Source of the DNA: Chitinophaga sp. CF118
GTDB taxonomy: Bacteria; Bacteroidota; Bacteroidia; Chitinophagales; Chitinophagaceae
DNA: 64,000 bases
Assembly: GCF_900112615.1 (NCBI RefSeq)
Contig: NZ_FOMK01000001.1
Span: forward strand, 868,001-932,000
Direction of reading: 5' to 3'
Shown here: positions 36,103-45,902 of the stretch, one piece after another
Numbering within the stretch: position 1 is the first letter of the stretch
Layout: each line of letters begins with the position of its first letter
Program-made: the position numbers and the translations under genes
Notes under the pieces: generated by a model
The model's input: only the letters and a program-made list of their open reading frames with translations
Databases searched by the model: none
What the model was told of the DNA's origin: nothing

Positions 36103-37479
36103 TTAGCTTTTGATCCGCTCTATCTCCTGTGAAGGATTATAAGGCAAATGTTGGATAATCACATTATAGATATCCCTTTCCCTGAAAGGTTTCAGCAGGT
36201 AACCATCAAAACCGACTTCCAGGAAAGCATCATTATCCTGTAAGGTAGTATCGGCAGTTAGGGCTAATACCGGAATATTCGCTTTTATAGTGTCTTTATC
36301 TGTACGGATCTTTTTTACCACCTCTATCCCACTCATGCGGGGCATTTGCAGATCCAGGAGGACCATATCATAATTATTGGCACAGAACAGGTCATAAGCC
36401 TCTTTGCCATCAGGAGCTTTATCGAAACGGCATTTCCAGCGGGTAAGAATCTTCTCTATTAATACCAGGTTCATTTCCTGATCGTCTGCCACCAATACAT
36501 ACCGGCCTTCCATAAAATGGCCTGTCATCTGTTCCACTTCCCTTTGTGTGATCAGCAGGGTTTGTGGAGCAAGAGCAATATTGTAAAGGATATTACAGGA
36601 AAAAGTACTGCCTGTACCGGGGATGCTATTTACATTGATGGATCCATTATGCAATTGGAGCAAGCCTTTTGTAATGGCAAGCCCCAAACCCGCCCCATTC
36701 ACAGCGGCTGTATAAGGGATTCTTCTGCGGAGAAAATGTTCAAATATAAGAGGTAATGCATCAGCTGTAATGCCACGACCGGTATCAGTCACAATTATTT
36801 TCACTTCAGCTTTACCCTCTTCCAGTTTATGTACTATAGTTTTTATGGTAACGGCACCGCTATCGGTATACCTGATGGCATTATCTGCCAGATTGATCAG
36901 GATCTGTTTCAGGCGCATTAGATCTCCTGTTACCAGTAACTGACGGTTTCCTTCGTAAAAAGCATCAAACTGCAGTTGTTTTCTGGATGCCTGTGCCCGC
37001 ATCATTACTATTATTTCGGAAAAAGCCTGGTATAAGGAGAAAGGTTGTTGCTCCAGCTGCAATTCTTTCTTTTCAATTCTGCTAAGATCCTGCACATTGT
37101 TCACCACCCTTACCAGCATACCTGCTGCTCTTTCTATAGTTTTCAGTAACTCCCGCTGATCTTTTTCCATGGAAGAGTGCCCCAGTTGTTCGCTGAAACC
37201 AATTACCGCATTGAGAGGCGTACGTATTTCCTGGTTGATATTGTTAAGAATGTCGATTCTTGTTTCTGCATGTTCCGCAATTATTGCATTCTTGCGCTGT
37301 AATTGCACTTTCAGGTTGCGGATCTTTATCAGCAGTAACAGGCATACAACAGCAACTACTCCAACAGTGATACCAGCATACAATGACATACCAGCAAACA
37401 TTAAGAGAAGAAATGTACATGTGATTATTTTAAAAACAATCAGCTGGAACATTGTCAACATTTGAAGTTTAAAAAGCAT
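36103..37479 (-). CDS. Hybrid histidine kinase/receiver with degenerate H-box (His to Gln)
   Basis: 458 residues: two adjacent membrane segments (about 11-34 and 37-52) without a sizeable sensor domain, a HisKA-like region, HATPase with N-box (NLADNAIRYTDSG), TDTGRGI and GAGLGLAITKGLLQLHNG, then a receiver domain with phospho-Asp near 376 (MVLLDLQMPRMSG) and Lys in LLKPF. The H-box reads NINQEIRTPLNAVIGFS; the position of the phospho-accepting His (residue 83) is CAG Gln in the sequence. ATP-binding and receiver parts look intact, so it may be a pseudokinase or act through another kinase. Confidence 0.93.
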   Translation of the reverse strand: MLFKLQMLTMFQLIVFKIITCTFLLLMFAGMSLYAGITVGVVAVVCLLLLIKIRNLKVQLQRKNAIIAEHAETRIDILNNINQEIRTPLNAVIGFSEQLGHSSMEKDQRELLKTIERAAGMLVRVVNNVQDLSRIEKKELQLEQQPFSLYQAFSEIIVMMRAQASRKQLQFDAFYEGNRQLLVTGDLMRLKQILINLADNAIRYTDSGAVTIKTIVHKLEEGKAEVKIIVTDTGRGITADALPLIFEHFLRRRIPYTAAVNGAGLGLAITKGLLQLHNGSINVNSIPGTGSTFSCNILYNIALAPQTLLITQREVEQMTGHFMEGRYVLVADDQEMNLVLIEKILTRWKCRFDKAPDGKEAYDLFCANNYDMVLLDLQMPRMSGIEVVKKIRTDKDTIKANIPVLALTADTTLQDNDAFLEVGFDGYLLKPFRERDIYNVIIQHLPYNPSQEIERIKS

Positions 37480-37730
37480 TAGTGTTATGCACCTGGCACA
37501 ACTAACGTGCCCAAGCCAGCAGTTAATATAAAAATATCGAAAGTTGGCGGCTTTTATTCATTTGATTATCATTATGATACCAGCGACTAATTTAGAGAAA
37601 ACTGCTGAGATATACAATTATTTCCCCTGCTGCTCTTGCGCAGTAGTAATACAGAATGAACTAGTTATCACGCCAAAATAGGATTATATTTATCCTCTTT
37701 TGTTTCTACTTGTGCTAACCATGTATAACT

Positions 37731-39863
37731 ATGTCCAACGTGTATCCTGCCGGTATTAAGCCAGCAGAGGGATCCTTCATGAAAACGTCTGCATTTTTCC
37801 GGAAACAGATGATAAAAATGGTGGGGGGAGTGTTGCTTTTTTTTCTTTCCTACTGTTTATTACTATCGCTTGCGGTTATATTAGCCCTGGGATGTATTGC
37901 AGGTGGCATATTGCTCATCATTCATGCACCACCTGATTATGCCAGATTTATTACTCTTGTTTTGGGCCTGGTAATGGTTACCCTGGGTATTTTGACAGTA
38001 ATGTTTCTTATTAAGTTCCTGTTCAGGAGGCAGAAACCTGCCAATCCCTACAGGATAGAGATCTTTGTGGAGGAACATCCGCAGTTATTCGCATTTATCC
38101 GTCAAATTGCCGATGAAACAAAAACCAGGTTCCCCAAACGGGTATTCCTGATCCCGGACGTAAATGCCGGTGTCTTCTATAACTCCAGTTTCTTCAGCAT
38201 GTTCTGGCCTTCAGATAAAAATCTTGAGATAGGAATAGGATTGATAAACAGTTTGAATATCAGTGAGTTCAAGATGGCACTGGCTCATGAATTCGGTCAT
38301 TTTGCGCAACGCAGTATGGCACCTGGCAGCTATGTATATGTGTTGAATAAGGTGGTGTATAATATGTTGTACGAAAATGACAACTGGAATATGGCTATCA
38401 TAAAATGGTCTGGCGCTGGTTTTGGCTTCATTAATATTCTCCTGACGAGAGTCACTCTTTACATTGCCAGGGGCATCCAGTTCCCACTGCGTAAAATGTA
38501 TAATCTCCTGAACCGCCAGTATATGCTACTGTGCAGGGAAATAGAATACCATGCTGATTCAGTGGCGCTTTCAATCTGTGGTACACAAACAGCCATTTCC
38601 ACGATGCGCAGAATGGAAATGAGTATTTTCTGTTTTGAGAACTGCTTACAGGAACTGCCCGGGCTGGCAGCAGAAAATCTGAAGTTCCTGAATATCTATG
38701 AGGCTCACATTGCCATGATCCGGTATTATGCCAGCCAGAACAATCTACCATTAGATGGAGAGCAGCTCCCACTGATTACAGACGACTATTTCAGGACTTT
38801 TTTAAGGAGCCGGGTGTTATTGAGAGATCAGGCAGCCTCCCACCCTACCCGCGAAGAAAGGGAGCGCCGGTATCTGGCAGCAGATATTCCCTCACAAACG
38901 ATATCTGATAGTGCCTGGACTCTGTTCAATGACCGGGAACAGCTACAGGAAGGGATGTCCGCCCTTATTTACCAGCTTGAAGTACCCCACTCCGATCTAT
39001 GTGAATGGTATACTACCCCCGATTTCATTGCAGACCTGGAAGTAAAGCAGTTGTTATATGCACTGCCCGCTGAGTTCCATGAATATTATAACAACCGGCC
39101 TTTCCCTGTAATAGATACAGATAACCTGGAGCCATTATCAGCAGCCACAATGGAGCAGCTTTCTTTTACCTCATTATATATCCCGGAAAACGGACTTCGC
39201 ATACGCCGTTTTTTCCGTAACAGTCAGGATGCTGAAACATTACAGGCAATTGCTGATGGCGATATCCAAACCGGGTATTTTGAATTTGCAGGAGTACAAC
39301 ACCAGGCCTCGCATGCCCGGATTGAACTAAAAGAATTACAAAAAGAGCTTGAGCAGGATAGAGAATGGCTGGCAGCACAGGATCACATGGCCTTCCGGTA
39401 TCATTATACAGTGGCCCTTTTGCAGGGACAGGAAGCTGCACATCAACTGGTGGAGCAATACCTGTTAGTATACCGGCATGAACAAAAAGCCTCCAGGTTG
39501 AGCGATATTGTAGTAAAGATCATGCATAGCATCAGTATTATTTTTGGTAGTAATGGCATCAGCGTCAGAAAATCCCTGCCCTTTTTTGAGACGTTACAGC
39601 AGGGAAGTAATGAATTGCGGGAATTCCTGGAAGAGCTTTCGGCAGACTCTATTGTTACCAGTTTATGGCAGCCATTATTACAGGCGCAGATTGCTCACTT
39701 TTTATCTCATCATTATATTTACCTGCTGGAAAATGAACCGGTAGAGGTAGAAATAGAGAACATACACGCCATCATTTCGGTAATACAGGAACATTATAAT
39801 AACAGCATCCAGCTGATAAAAAAAGCTTTACTGGAAATGATGCTACCAGTATGGGATCAGTAG
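37731..39863 (+). CDS. M48 family zinc metalloprotease, membrane-bound
   Basis: 710 residues (or 694 if started at MKTSAFF, 37779). Two membrane segments lie at about 30-58 and 68-92. The zinc site is ALAHEFGHFAQRS (HExxH, near residue 190) with the downstream Glu in CREIEYHADSVAL. The catalytic domain covers about 100-330; the remaining 380 residues form a helical region of unknown function (long helices, no further membrane segments). The family includes HtpX/Ste24-like enzymes; the substrate is unknown. The gene ends 70 bases before dnaX on the same strand. Confidence 0.9.
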   Translation: MSNVYPAGIKPAEGSFMKTSAFFRKQMIKMVGGVLLFFLSYCLLLSLAVILALGCIAGGILLIIHAPPDYARFITLVLGLVMVTLGILTVMFLIKFLFRRQKPANPYRIEIFVEEHPQLFAFIRQIADETKTRFPKRVFLIPDVNAGVFYNSSFFSMFWPSDKNLEIGIGLINSLNISEFKMALAHEFGHFAQRSMAPGSYVYVLNKVVYNMLYENDNWNMAIIKWSGAGFGFINILLTRVTLYIARGIQFPLRKMYNLLNRQYMLLCREIEYHADSVALSICGTQTAISTMRRMEMSIFCFENCLQELPGLAAENLKFLNIYEAHIAMIRYYASQNNLPLDGEQLPLITDDYFRTFLRSRVLLRDQAASHPTREERERRYLAADIPSQTISDSAWTLFNDREQLQEGMSALIYQLEVPHSDLCEWYTTPDFIADLEVKQLLYALPAEFHEYYNNRPFPVIDTDNLEPLSAATMEQLSFTSLYIPENGLRIRRFFRNSQDAETLQAIADGDIQTGYFEFAGVQHQASHARIELKELQKELEQDREWLAAQDHMAFRYHYTVALLQGQEAAHQLVEQYLLVYRHEQKASRLSDIVVKIMHSISIIFGSNGISVRKSLPFFETLQQGSNELREFLEELSADSIVTSLWQPLLQAQIAHFLSHHYIYLLENEPVEVEIENIHAIISVIQEHYNNSIQLIKKALLEMMLPVWDQ

Positions 39864-39933
39864 CATTTCCCTGTTGAGGGCTATCGTCTATGGACAATTT
39901 TCTGTACTTTCGGCCTTTGCGAATGAGTTGCAT

Positions 39934-41802
39934 ATGGAGAATTTTATCGTTTCTGCCCGTAAATACCGTCCACAGAATTTTTCGACCGTAGTAGGACAAG
40001 CACATATTACCACCACGCTTAAAAATGCTATCCGTAATAACCAACTGGCACATGCCTTTTTGTTTTGCGGACCGAGAGGGGTGGGTAAGACAACCTGTGC
40101 GCGTATCCTGGCCAAAACCATTAACTGCGAGAACCTGCAGCCTGATGGGGAAGCCTGTAACCAGTGTCATTCCTGCACCTCATTTAATGAAGGCAGTTCT
40201 TTTAACATTCACGAGCTGGATGCCGCATCCAATAACTCTGTTGATGATATCCGCACCCTGGTAGAGCAGGTACGTTTTGCTCCCCAGGCAGGCAAGTACA
40301 AGATCTATATAATAGATGAGGTACACATGCTCAGTTCTTCCGCTTTTAACGCGTTTCTGAAAACGTTGGAAGAGCCCCCCTCCTACGCTATCTTTATCCT
40401 GGCTACTACAGAAAAGCATAAGATCTTACCAACGATCCTGAGCCGGTGCCAGATCTTTGATTTTAAGCGTATTACCATCCAGGATACTGTAGATCACCTG
40501 CAGGAGATTTGTGGGAAGGAAAGTATTGAAGCAGAATCAGACGCTCTGCACCTGGTAGCCCAGAAAACGGACGGCTGTATGCGTGACTCACTGAGTACGC
40601 TGGATAAAATTGTAAGTTTTACCGGAGGTCATCTTACTTATCAGAATACACTGGAACATCTGAACATCCTGGATTACGATTACTTTTTTAAAGTAATGGA
40701 AGCAGTGATGGTACAGGATGTAGCCACTGCTCTCCTCATCTTTGATGAAATTCTGCAAAAAGGATTTGAGGGAGATAATTTCCTGAATGGCTGGGCAGAG
40801 TTTTTGCGTAACCTGTTGATGTGCAAGGAAGAAAAGGTGATGCACCTGGTAGAAGTATCAGGGAACCTGAAAGACCGTTACCGGCAGATGTCCGGCAAGG
40901 TGAGTCCTTCTTACCTGATTACCGCCCTGCATCTGCTGAATGAAACGGAGATCAATTACCGGATGGCGCGTAATAAACGCCTGCATGTGGAAATGGCACT
41001 GATAAAGCTGTGTTTTCTGCAACAGGCGGTGAACCTTGTGAGTGATGATCAAACCGGTGAGGTAGTAAAAAAAAAACTGGTAGCTGATGGTGCTGTACCT
41101 CAACGATTGAGGGCACCATTTGCACAGCTGGCCCCTGAAGTGAAGGCTACAGCCGGACAGCCGGCCACTACAGCCAGCATTGCTAACCAGGAAGCTCGTT
41201 TAACAATTGAGACACCCGTTCCTCCTCCAGCAAAGACGGCCACAGCACAACCCGCAGAGCAGCAACCTAAAATGGCCGGGGTAACGGCTATGAAGGATGC
41301 ACTGGCAACGGCAATACCTAAGCCAACGCAACCCACTGTGCCACAGCCTAAAATGACCGGGCTGGCAGCTATGAAGGAAGCGCTGGCATCAAAACAGCAA
41401 ACAAATCCGGTAAAGCAGGCCATTCCAATCACATTGGGAGCCTTGCATGTTTACTGGGAAGAATTCATAGACAGATTCCGGCAGGCTAACAAAATGACAG
41501 TCGTAAGTAATCTTCAGTTAGCGGCTATTTCACTGCCCGCACCTGAAGAAATAGCGATTACCAGTCGTAATATTGTGCAGTTCCGTTTTATGGAGGAAGA
41601 AAAGCTGGCGATTTCAGCTTTTTTCAAAGACAAATTTCATAACCTGGGGATTGTGCTGACTCTTCTGCTGGATGAGAGTCAGCAAGCCGTGGATATAGGC
41701 CCTGCACCACTTTCCAGCCGGGAACAATTCCAGAAGATGACGGAAAGTTACCCACTGGTAAAAGAGCTGAAGGACAGACTTAATCTTGAACTTGATTTTT
41801 AA
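39934..41802 (+). CDS. dnaX: DNA polymerase III subunit gamma/tau
   Basis: 622 residues from the ATG at 39934 (MENFIVSARKYRPQNFSTVVGQ). The AAA+ clamp-loader core shows Walker A GPRGVGKTT, a four-Cys zinc site (CENLQPDGEACNQCHSC), Walker B IIDEVHML and sensor LATTEKHKI. The C-terminal tau part carries a Pro/Ala linker with a duplicated motif (PKMAGVTAMKDALA, PKMTGLAAMKEALA). It loads the beta clamp and couples polymerase and helicase. The upstream TTG at 39874 would add 20 residues that do not belong to the fold. Confidence 0.96.
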   Translation: MENFIVSARKYRPQNFSTVVGQAHITTTLKNAIRNNQLAHAFLFCGPRGVGKTTCARILAKTINCENLQPDGEACNQCHSCTSFNEGSSFNIHELDAASNNSVDDIRTLVEQVRFAPQAGKYKIYIIDEVHMLSSSAFNAFLKTLEEPPSYAIFILATTEKHKILPTILSRCQIFDFKRITIQDTVDHLQEICGKESIEAESDALHLVAQKTDGCMRDSLSTLDKIVSFTGGHLTYQNTLEHLNILDYDYFFKVMEAVMVQDVATALLIFDEILQKGFEGDNFLNGWAEFLRNLLMCKEEKVMHLVEVSGNLKDRYRQMSGKVSPSYLITALHLLNETEINYRMARNKRLHVEMALIKLCFLQQAVNLVSDDQTGEVVKKKLVADGAVPQRLRAPFAQLAPEVKATAGQPATTASIANQEARLTIETPVPPPAKTATAQPAEQQPKMAGVTAMKDALATAIPKPTQPTVPQPKMTGLAAMKEALASKQQTNPVKQAIPITLGALHVYWEEFIDRFRQANKMTVVSNLQLAAISLPAPEEIAITSRNIVQFRFMEEEKLAISAFFKDKFHNLGIVLTLLLDESQQAVDIGPAPLSSREQFQKMTESYPLVKELKDRLNLELDF

Positions 41803-41859
41803 TACGGATATAGGAAGACATCTTCCGTAATCCGACTTTCACAATTCGCATTTCTTTTG

Positions 41860-41867
41860 TAGGTTTG
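41860..41867 (+). promoter_or_regulatory. Likely -7 box of pdhC
   Basis: TAGGTTTG fits TAnnTTTG, with TTTC (3 of 4 bases) exactly 19 bases upstream (41837-41840). It lies 21 bases before the pdhC ATG. Confidence 0.5.
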
Positions 41868-41888
41868 AGCAAAATTTGGAAAAATACT

Positions 41889-43541
41889 ATGGCAGAAGTT
41901 ATCAGAATGCCCCTTTTGAGTGACACAATGACTGAAGGGGTGATCGCGGAATGGCATAAAAAGGTAGGAGATACCGTAAAAGCAGACGATGTAATTGCTG
42001 AGGTGGAAACTGATAAAGCCACCATGGAAGTGATGGGATATGTGGAGGGTACACTTTTATATATCGGAGTAGAGAAAGGTAAGGCTGCTAAAGTAAACGG
42101 AATAATAGCGATTGTAGGAAAGCCGGGTGAAGATTATAAATCTTTACTTGAAGGCGATAATAATAATGCAGCTGCTGCTCCTGCAAAGGAAGAAGCAAAA
42201 CCTGCTGAGAAAAAGGAAACGGCTGCACCTGTAGCTGCAAGCAGTGGTGATAGCGCCGCTGTAGCAGAAGCGCTGAAGAATGCTACCGTTATCCGGATGC
42301 CGTTGCTGAGTGATACGATGACAGAAGGAAAGATCGTTGCCTGGAACAAAAAGGTAGGCGATACAGTGAAGAGTGACGACGTACTGGCTGAAGTAGAAAC
42401 CGACAAGGCGACTATGGAAGTGATTGGTTATGCTGATGGTGAGCTGTTATATGTAGGTGTAAAAGAAGGTGATGCAGCGAAAGTAAATGGTATCATTGCC
42501 ATTGTAGGTAAAAAAGGCACTAATGTAGACGCAATACTCGCCGCAGAAGGTAAACCAGCAGCTCCTGCTGCCGGTAAAGCAGAAGAGAAGCAAACAGCTA
42601 CCCCTGTAGCATCTGCCGCTCCTTCAGCAACTCCTGAAACATCAGATAATGGTCGTGTAAAGGCCTCTCCTCTTGCTAAGAAACTGGCAGAAGAAAAGGG
42701 TATCGATATCAAACAGGTAACCGGTTCCGGCGACAGTGGCAGGATCATTAAGAAAGACATTGATAATTATGTACCTGCAGCGGCAGCGGCTACACAGCAA
42801 CCTGCGAAAGCAGCCGGAGCACCGGAAGCGAAAGCAGCAGCGTTTGTTCCTGCAGGACAGGAAGGTCATACAGATATTCCGCTCACACAGATGCGTAAGG
42901 TAATTGCCAAACGCCTGAGTGAAAGTAAATTCACTGCTCCACACTTCTATCTGAAAATAGATGTGAACATGGATAAAGCAATGGATGCCCGCAAGGCAAT
43001 TAATGAAATCTCTCCTGTAAAGGTTTCCTTTAATGATATGGTGATCAAAGCAGCTGCATTGGCATTGCGCCAGCATCCTGCTGTGAACAGCAGCTGGATG
43101 GGTGATTTTATCCGTCAGAACCATCATATACACATCGGTTCCGCTGTAGCAATTGAAGAAGGGCTTATAGTGCCAGTGATACGCTTTGCAGATCAGAAAA
43201 CGCTCAGTCAGATAGCCAGTGAAGCGAAAGTACTGTACGATAAAGCAAAGAACAAGAAACTGCAGCCACAGGAATTTTCTGGTAACACCTTCAGCATTTC
43301 CAACCTGGGTATGTTAGGCATTGACGAATTCACTGCTATCATTAATCCTCCGGATTCTGCAATCCTTGCAGTAGGAAATATTAAAGAAACAGTGATCTCT
43401 GAAAAAGGTCAGTTCAAAGCAGTGAACATCATGAAGTTAACTCTGAGCTGCGACCACCGTAGTGTGGATGGAGCAGTAGGTGCCCGCTTCCTGGCAACAC
43501 TGAAAAGCTACCTGGAGAACCCGGTAACAATGCTTGTATAG
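41889..43541 (+). CDS. pdhC: Dihydrolipoamide acetyltransferase (E2) of pyruvate dehydrogenase
   Basis: 550 residues from the ATG at 41889 (MAEVIRMPLLSDTM). Two lipoyl domains, each with the lipoylated Lys in ETDKATMEV (near residues 43 and 171), are joined by Ala/Pro/Glu-rich linkers. A peripheral subunit-binding domain follows (ASPLAKKLAEEKGIDIKQV, GSGDSGRIIKKDI), and then the catalytic domain ending with active-site His in DHRSVDGAVGARFL. It transfers acetyl from the E1-bound intermediate to CoA. The E1 and E3 genes are not next to it. Confidence 0.95.
   Translation: MAEVIRMPLLSDTMTEGVIAEWHKKVGDTVKADDVIAEVETDKATMEVMGYVEGTLLYIGVEKGKAAKVNGIIAIVGKPGEDYKSLLEGDNNNAAAAPAKEEAKPAEKKETAAPVAASSGDSAAVAEALKNATVIRMPLLSDTMTEGKIVAWNKKVGDTVKSDDVLAEVETDKATMEVIGYADGELLYVGVKEGDAAKVNGIIAIVGKKGTNVDAILAAEGKPAAPAAGKAEEKQTATPVASAAPSATPETSDNGRVKASPLAKKLAEEKGIDIKQVTGSGDSGRIIKKDIDNYVPAAAAATQQPAKAAGAPEAKAAAFVPAGQEGHTDIPLTQMRKVIAKRLSESKFTAPHFYLKIDVNMDKAMDARKAINEISPVKVSFNDMVIKAAALALRQHPAVNSSWMGDFIRQNHHIHIGSAVAIEEGLIVPVIRFADQKTLSQIASEAKVLYDKAKNKKLQPQEFSGNTFSISNLGMLGIDEFTAIINPPDSAILAVGNIKETVISEKGQFKAVNIMKLTLSCDHRSVDGAVGARFLATLKSYLENPVTMLV
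41904..42515 (+). repeat. Duplicated lipoyl-domain coding segment in pdhC
   Basis: Two segments of about 230 bases (near 41904-42130 and 42288-42515) encode nearly identical lipoyl domains (MPLLSDTMTEG, KKVGDTVK, ETDKATMEV, AAKVNGIIAIVGK). This is an old internal duplication usual in E2 proteins. Confidence 0.85.
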
Positions 43542-43568
43542 CAATTAAATGATCTTCTTGAATATAAG

Positions 43569-43608
43569 AACAGGCGTTTCGTTTTAAGCGGGACGCCTGT
43601 TTTATTTT
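43569..43608 (+). terminator. Terminator of pdhC
   Basis: Stem AACAGGCGT / ACGCCTGTT (43569-43577 with 43593-43601), 15-base loop, then TTATTTTAT. It lies 27 bases past the pdhC stop. Confidence 0.8.
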
Positions 43609-43691
43609 ATCCGGGTTATTACCGTCGCCGGATTTGGGATTTGCCATATTATTATTTAAATTTAGGTAGCCCCCCAAATAATAAACAACCA

Positions 43692-44081
43692 ATGGTAATT
43701 CCTAAGAATGCATTAAACTGGTTTGAAATTCCTGTAAATGATTTTGACAGGGCAAGGAAATTCTACAGCCAGATATTTGACTATGAAATGCCAGAAAGCC
43801 ACACAGGGTATAAAAGAATGGGCTTTTTTCTTTATGATCATAACAATGGTGGTGCAGGCGGTGCTATTGTACAGGGAACCGAATATCTTCCCAGTCAGCG
43901 AGGAACGCTCATTTACCTGCATGCTGGTGATGACCTGACGACTGTATTGAATCGTGTGGAAGATGCCGGCGGAAAAATAGAACTAGGGAAACGCGCAGTA
44001 TCTGAAGAGCAGGATCTTGGCTACTACGCAATCATATTTGATACAGATAATAACAGAGTAGCCCTTCACTCCATGTATTGA
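43692..44081 (+). CDS. VOC family (glyoxalase-like) protein
   Basis: 129 residues from the ATG at 43692 (MVIPKNALNWFEIPVNDFDRA). The sequence is a pair of beta-alpha-beta-beta-beta modules (NWFEIPVNDFDRARKFYSQIF and TLIYLHAGDDLTTVLNRVEDAGGKIELGKRAV), ending in FDTDNNRVALHS. This is the vicinal-oxygen-chelate fold used by glyoxalases, dioxygenases and resistance proteins. Metal-ligand positions suggest a possible His/Glu site, but the substrate is unknown. Length is normal for a one-pair VOC protein. Confidence 0.88.
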   Translation: MVIPKNALNWFEIPVNDFDRARKFYSQIFDYEMPESHTGYKRMGFFLYDHNNGGAGGAIVQGTEYLPSQRGTLIYLHAGDDLTTVLNRVEDAGGKIELGKRAVSEEQDLGYYAIIFDTDNNRVALHSMY

Positions 44082-44311
44082 CCTATCTCCATTCCACATA
44101 CTTTAGATAAATTCCTTTTCAGAATATATAGTTACCCCTTCTTTAACTGCAACAACAACAACAGGCTTTCTAATTATGTACATATAGGACTTTCCATAGG
44201 TTTCAAGCCTTGGGCTTGTAAAGTTGGATTCTAAACACGGAATTTTCGTATACTCAAAAGGATATCCCTTCCTAAAGAAACACTTAATCTCCCCTCATTC
44301 TTTCAATTACT
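44082..44311. other. Intergenic stretch, no gene seen
   Basis: 230 bases between the VOC gene and the GbsR promoter. No convincing frame, RNA hairpin or terminator was seen. Confidence 0.4.
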
Positions 44312-44342
44312 TTTGAAAGTTCAGTAACTTTATATAACTTTG
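44312..44342 (+). promoter_or_regulatory. Perfect promoter of the GbsR/MarR gene
   Basis: TTTG (44312-44315), exactly 19 bases, TAACTTTG (44335-44342). The -7 box ends 4 bases before the ATG at 44347, so the mRNA should start at or next to the start codon. Confidence 0.8.
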
Positions 44343-44346
44343 AGCT

Positions 44347-44853
44347 ATGAAGTTAGCAGAGGCAAAAGCACAATTTATCCAAACCTGGGGATCCCTGGGT
44401 GCTCAGTGGGGTATTAACCGCACGATGGCCCAGATCCATGCGCTGCTGATGATCATGCCGGACCCTTTGAGTGCAGAAGATATTATGGCGGAGCTGAACA
44501 TCTCCCGTGGTAATACCAACATGAATGTTCGGGAACTGATTAACTGGGGACTGGTAGAAAGAGTGTTGATCCCTGGTGAACGGAAGGAATATTTCAGTGC
44601 GGAGAAAGATATCTGGAAAGTGGCTACAGATATTGCCCGGGAAAGAAAACGCAGAGAACTGGATCCAATTATCAAAACACTGAACCAACTGCAGGAAGTA
44701 GAAGGCGATACCAAAGATAAACATGTGAAAGCCTTCAGAGACTCCATCCTGAACATCAACAAATTTGCACATCAGACAGATAAGACCATCAGCACTTTTA
44801 TTAAATCAGAAGAAAGCTGGTTTTATGGCACATTGCTGAAGTTATTTAAGTGA
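44347..44853 (+). CDS. GbsR/MarR family transcriptional regulator
   Basis: 168 residues with an N-terminal winged helix (NRTMAQIHALLMIMPDPLSAEDIMAELNISRGNTNMNVRELINWGLVERVLIPGERKEYFSAEKDI), the arrangement of GbsR-type MarR relatives. A helical C-terminal part may be for dimerisation. It is followed 61 bases downstream by a TIGR01777 epimerase gene on the same strand, which could be its target or co-transcribed partner. The ligand is unknown. Confidence 0.9.
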   Translation: MKLAEAKAQFIQTWGSLGAQWGINRTMAQIHALLMIMPDPLSAEDIMAELNISRGNTNMNVRELINWGLVERVLIPGERKEYFSAEKDIWKVATDIARERKRRELDPIIKTLNQLQEVEGDTKDKHVKAFRDSILNINKFAHQTDKTISTFIKSEESWFYGTLLKLFK

Positions 44854-44914
44854 CCTTTTTTTTGCTTACACATTTCAATATTTATTGAAAGTTCTGAATA
44901 CATACTCATTAATC

Positions 44915-45859
44915 ATGGAAAACAGGAAGATCATTTTAGCCGGCGGTACAGGATTTATTGGTAATGGGCTGATAAAATACTTTGGTAAGAATAATGACAT
45001 TATTATTCTTACCCGGCATCCTCTTGCAAGCTTTGGCCGTGTTAAATATGTTCAGTGGGATGGGAAAACTTTGCAGGGTTGGGAAAAATACCTTGAAAAC
45101 GCAGATCTGTTGATCAACCTTGCCGGCAAAAGTGTGAACTGCCGGTATAATGAAAAGAACAAACAAGAGATCTTTGATAGCCGTACTGCTTCCACAAAGA
45201 TATTGGGAGCCGCTATTAATATGCTGGAACATCCGCCAACATGTTGGATCAATGCAGGATCTGCTACAATTTACCGTCACGCTGAAGACCGCCCGATGGA
45301 TGAGTATACCGGGGAAATGCAGAATGATTTTTCCGTACAGGTATGTAAACAATGGGAAGCTGCTTTTAATGGGACAAATACACCGCATACACGTAAGGCT
45401 ATACTGCGTATTGCAATTACTCTTGGGGCGGATGGCGGAGTGATGATGCCTTACCTTAACATGGTAAAATTCGGATTGGGAGGACATCAGGGAAATGGCC
45501 GCCAGCGGTACAGCTGGGTGCATATTACAGATGTGTGCAGAATGATGGAATGGCTCTATGAACATCCGGAGCAGGAAGGAACTTTTAATTGCAGCTCTCC
45601 TAACCCCGTCACTAACCGGCAATTCATGGAGACGGTCCGGCAGACGGCTGGACAATCCTTTGGATTACCTACCGCTTCATGGATGCTGAGCATCGGCGGA
45701 TGGCTCATTGGCACAGAAAAAGAATTATTGCTGAAAAGCCGTTGGGTAGTGCCTACCCGGGCATTGACAGCTGGTTTTACATTTAAATATCCGCAACTGC
45801 AACAGGCGGTGGAAGAAATTATTGGTCAGCTGCCAAGAAGGCGGTACCAGCTTTTTTAG
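44915..45859 (+). CDS. TIGR01777 family NAD(P)-binding epimerase (SDR)
   Basis: 314 residues from the ATG at 44915 (MENRKIILAGGTGFIGNGL). The Rossmann dinucleotide motif GGTGFIGNGL is at the N-terminus, then WDGKTLQGWEKYLENADLLINLAGKSVNCRYNEKNKQEIFDSR, the TIGR01777 signature, and a conserved C-terminus (RWVVPTRALTAGFTFKYPQL). Proteins of this group are related to YfcH and to SulA-associated epimerases; their reaction is not established. It lies next to a GbsR regulator. Confidence 0.9.
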   Translation: MENRKIILAGGTGFIGNGLIKYFGKNNDIIILTRHPLASFGRVKYVQWDGKTLQGWEKYLENADLLINLAGKSVNCRYNEKNKQEIFDSRTASTKILGAAINMLEHPPTCWINAGSATIYRHAEDRPMDEYTGEMQNDFSVQVCKQWEAAFNGTNTPHTRKAILRIAITLGADGGVMMPYLNMVKFGLGGHQGNGRQRYSWVHITDVCRMMEWLYEHPEQEGTFNCSSPNPVTNRQFMETVRQTAGQSFGLPTASWMLSIGGWLIGTEKELLLKSRWVVPTRALTAGFTFKYPQLQQAVEEIIGQLPRRRYQLF

Positions 45860-45902
45860 TGTTTTCTGGTTTAATGTTTGCGTTTTAAGATTGAAGGAAG
45901 TG

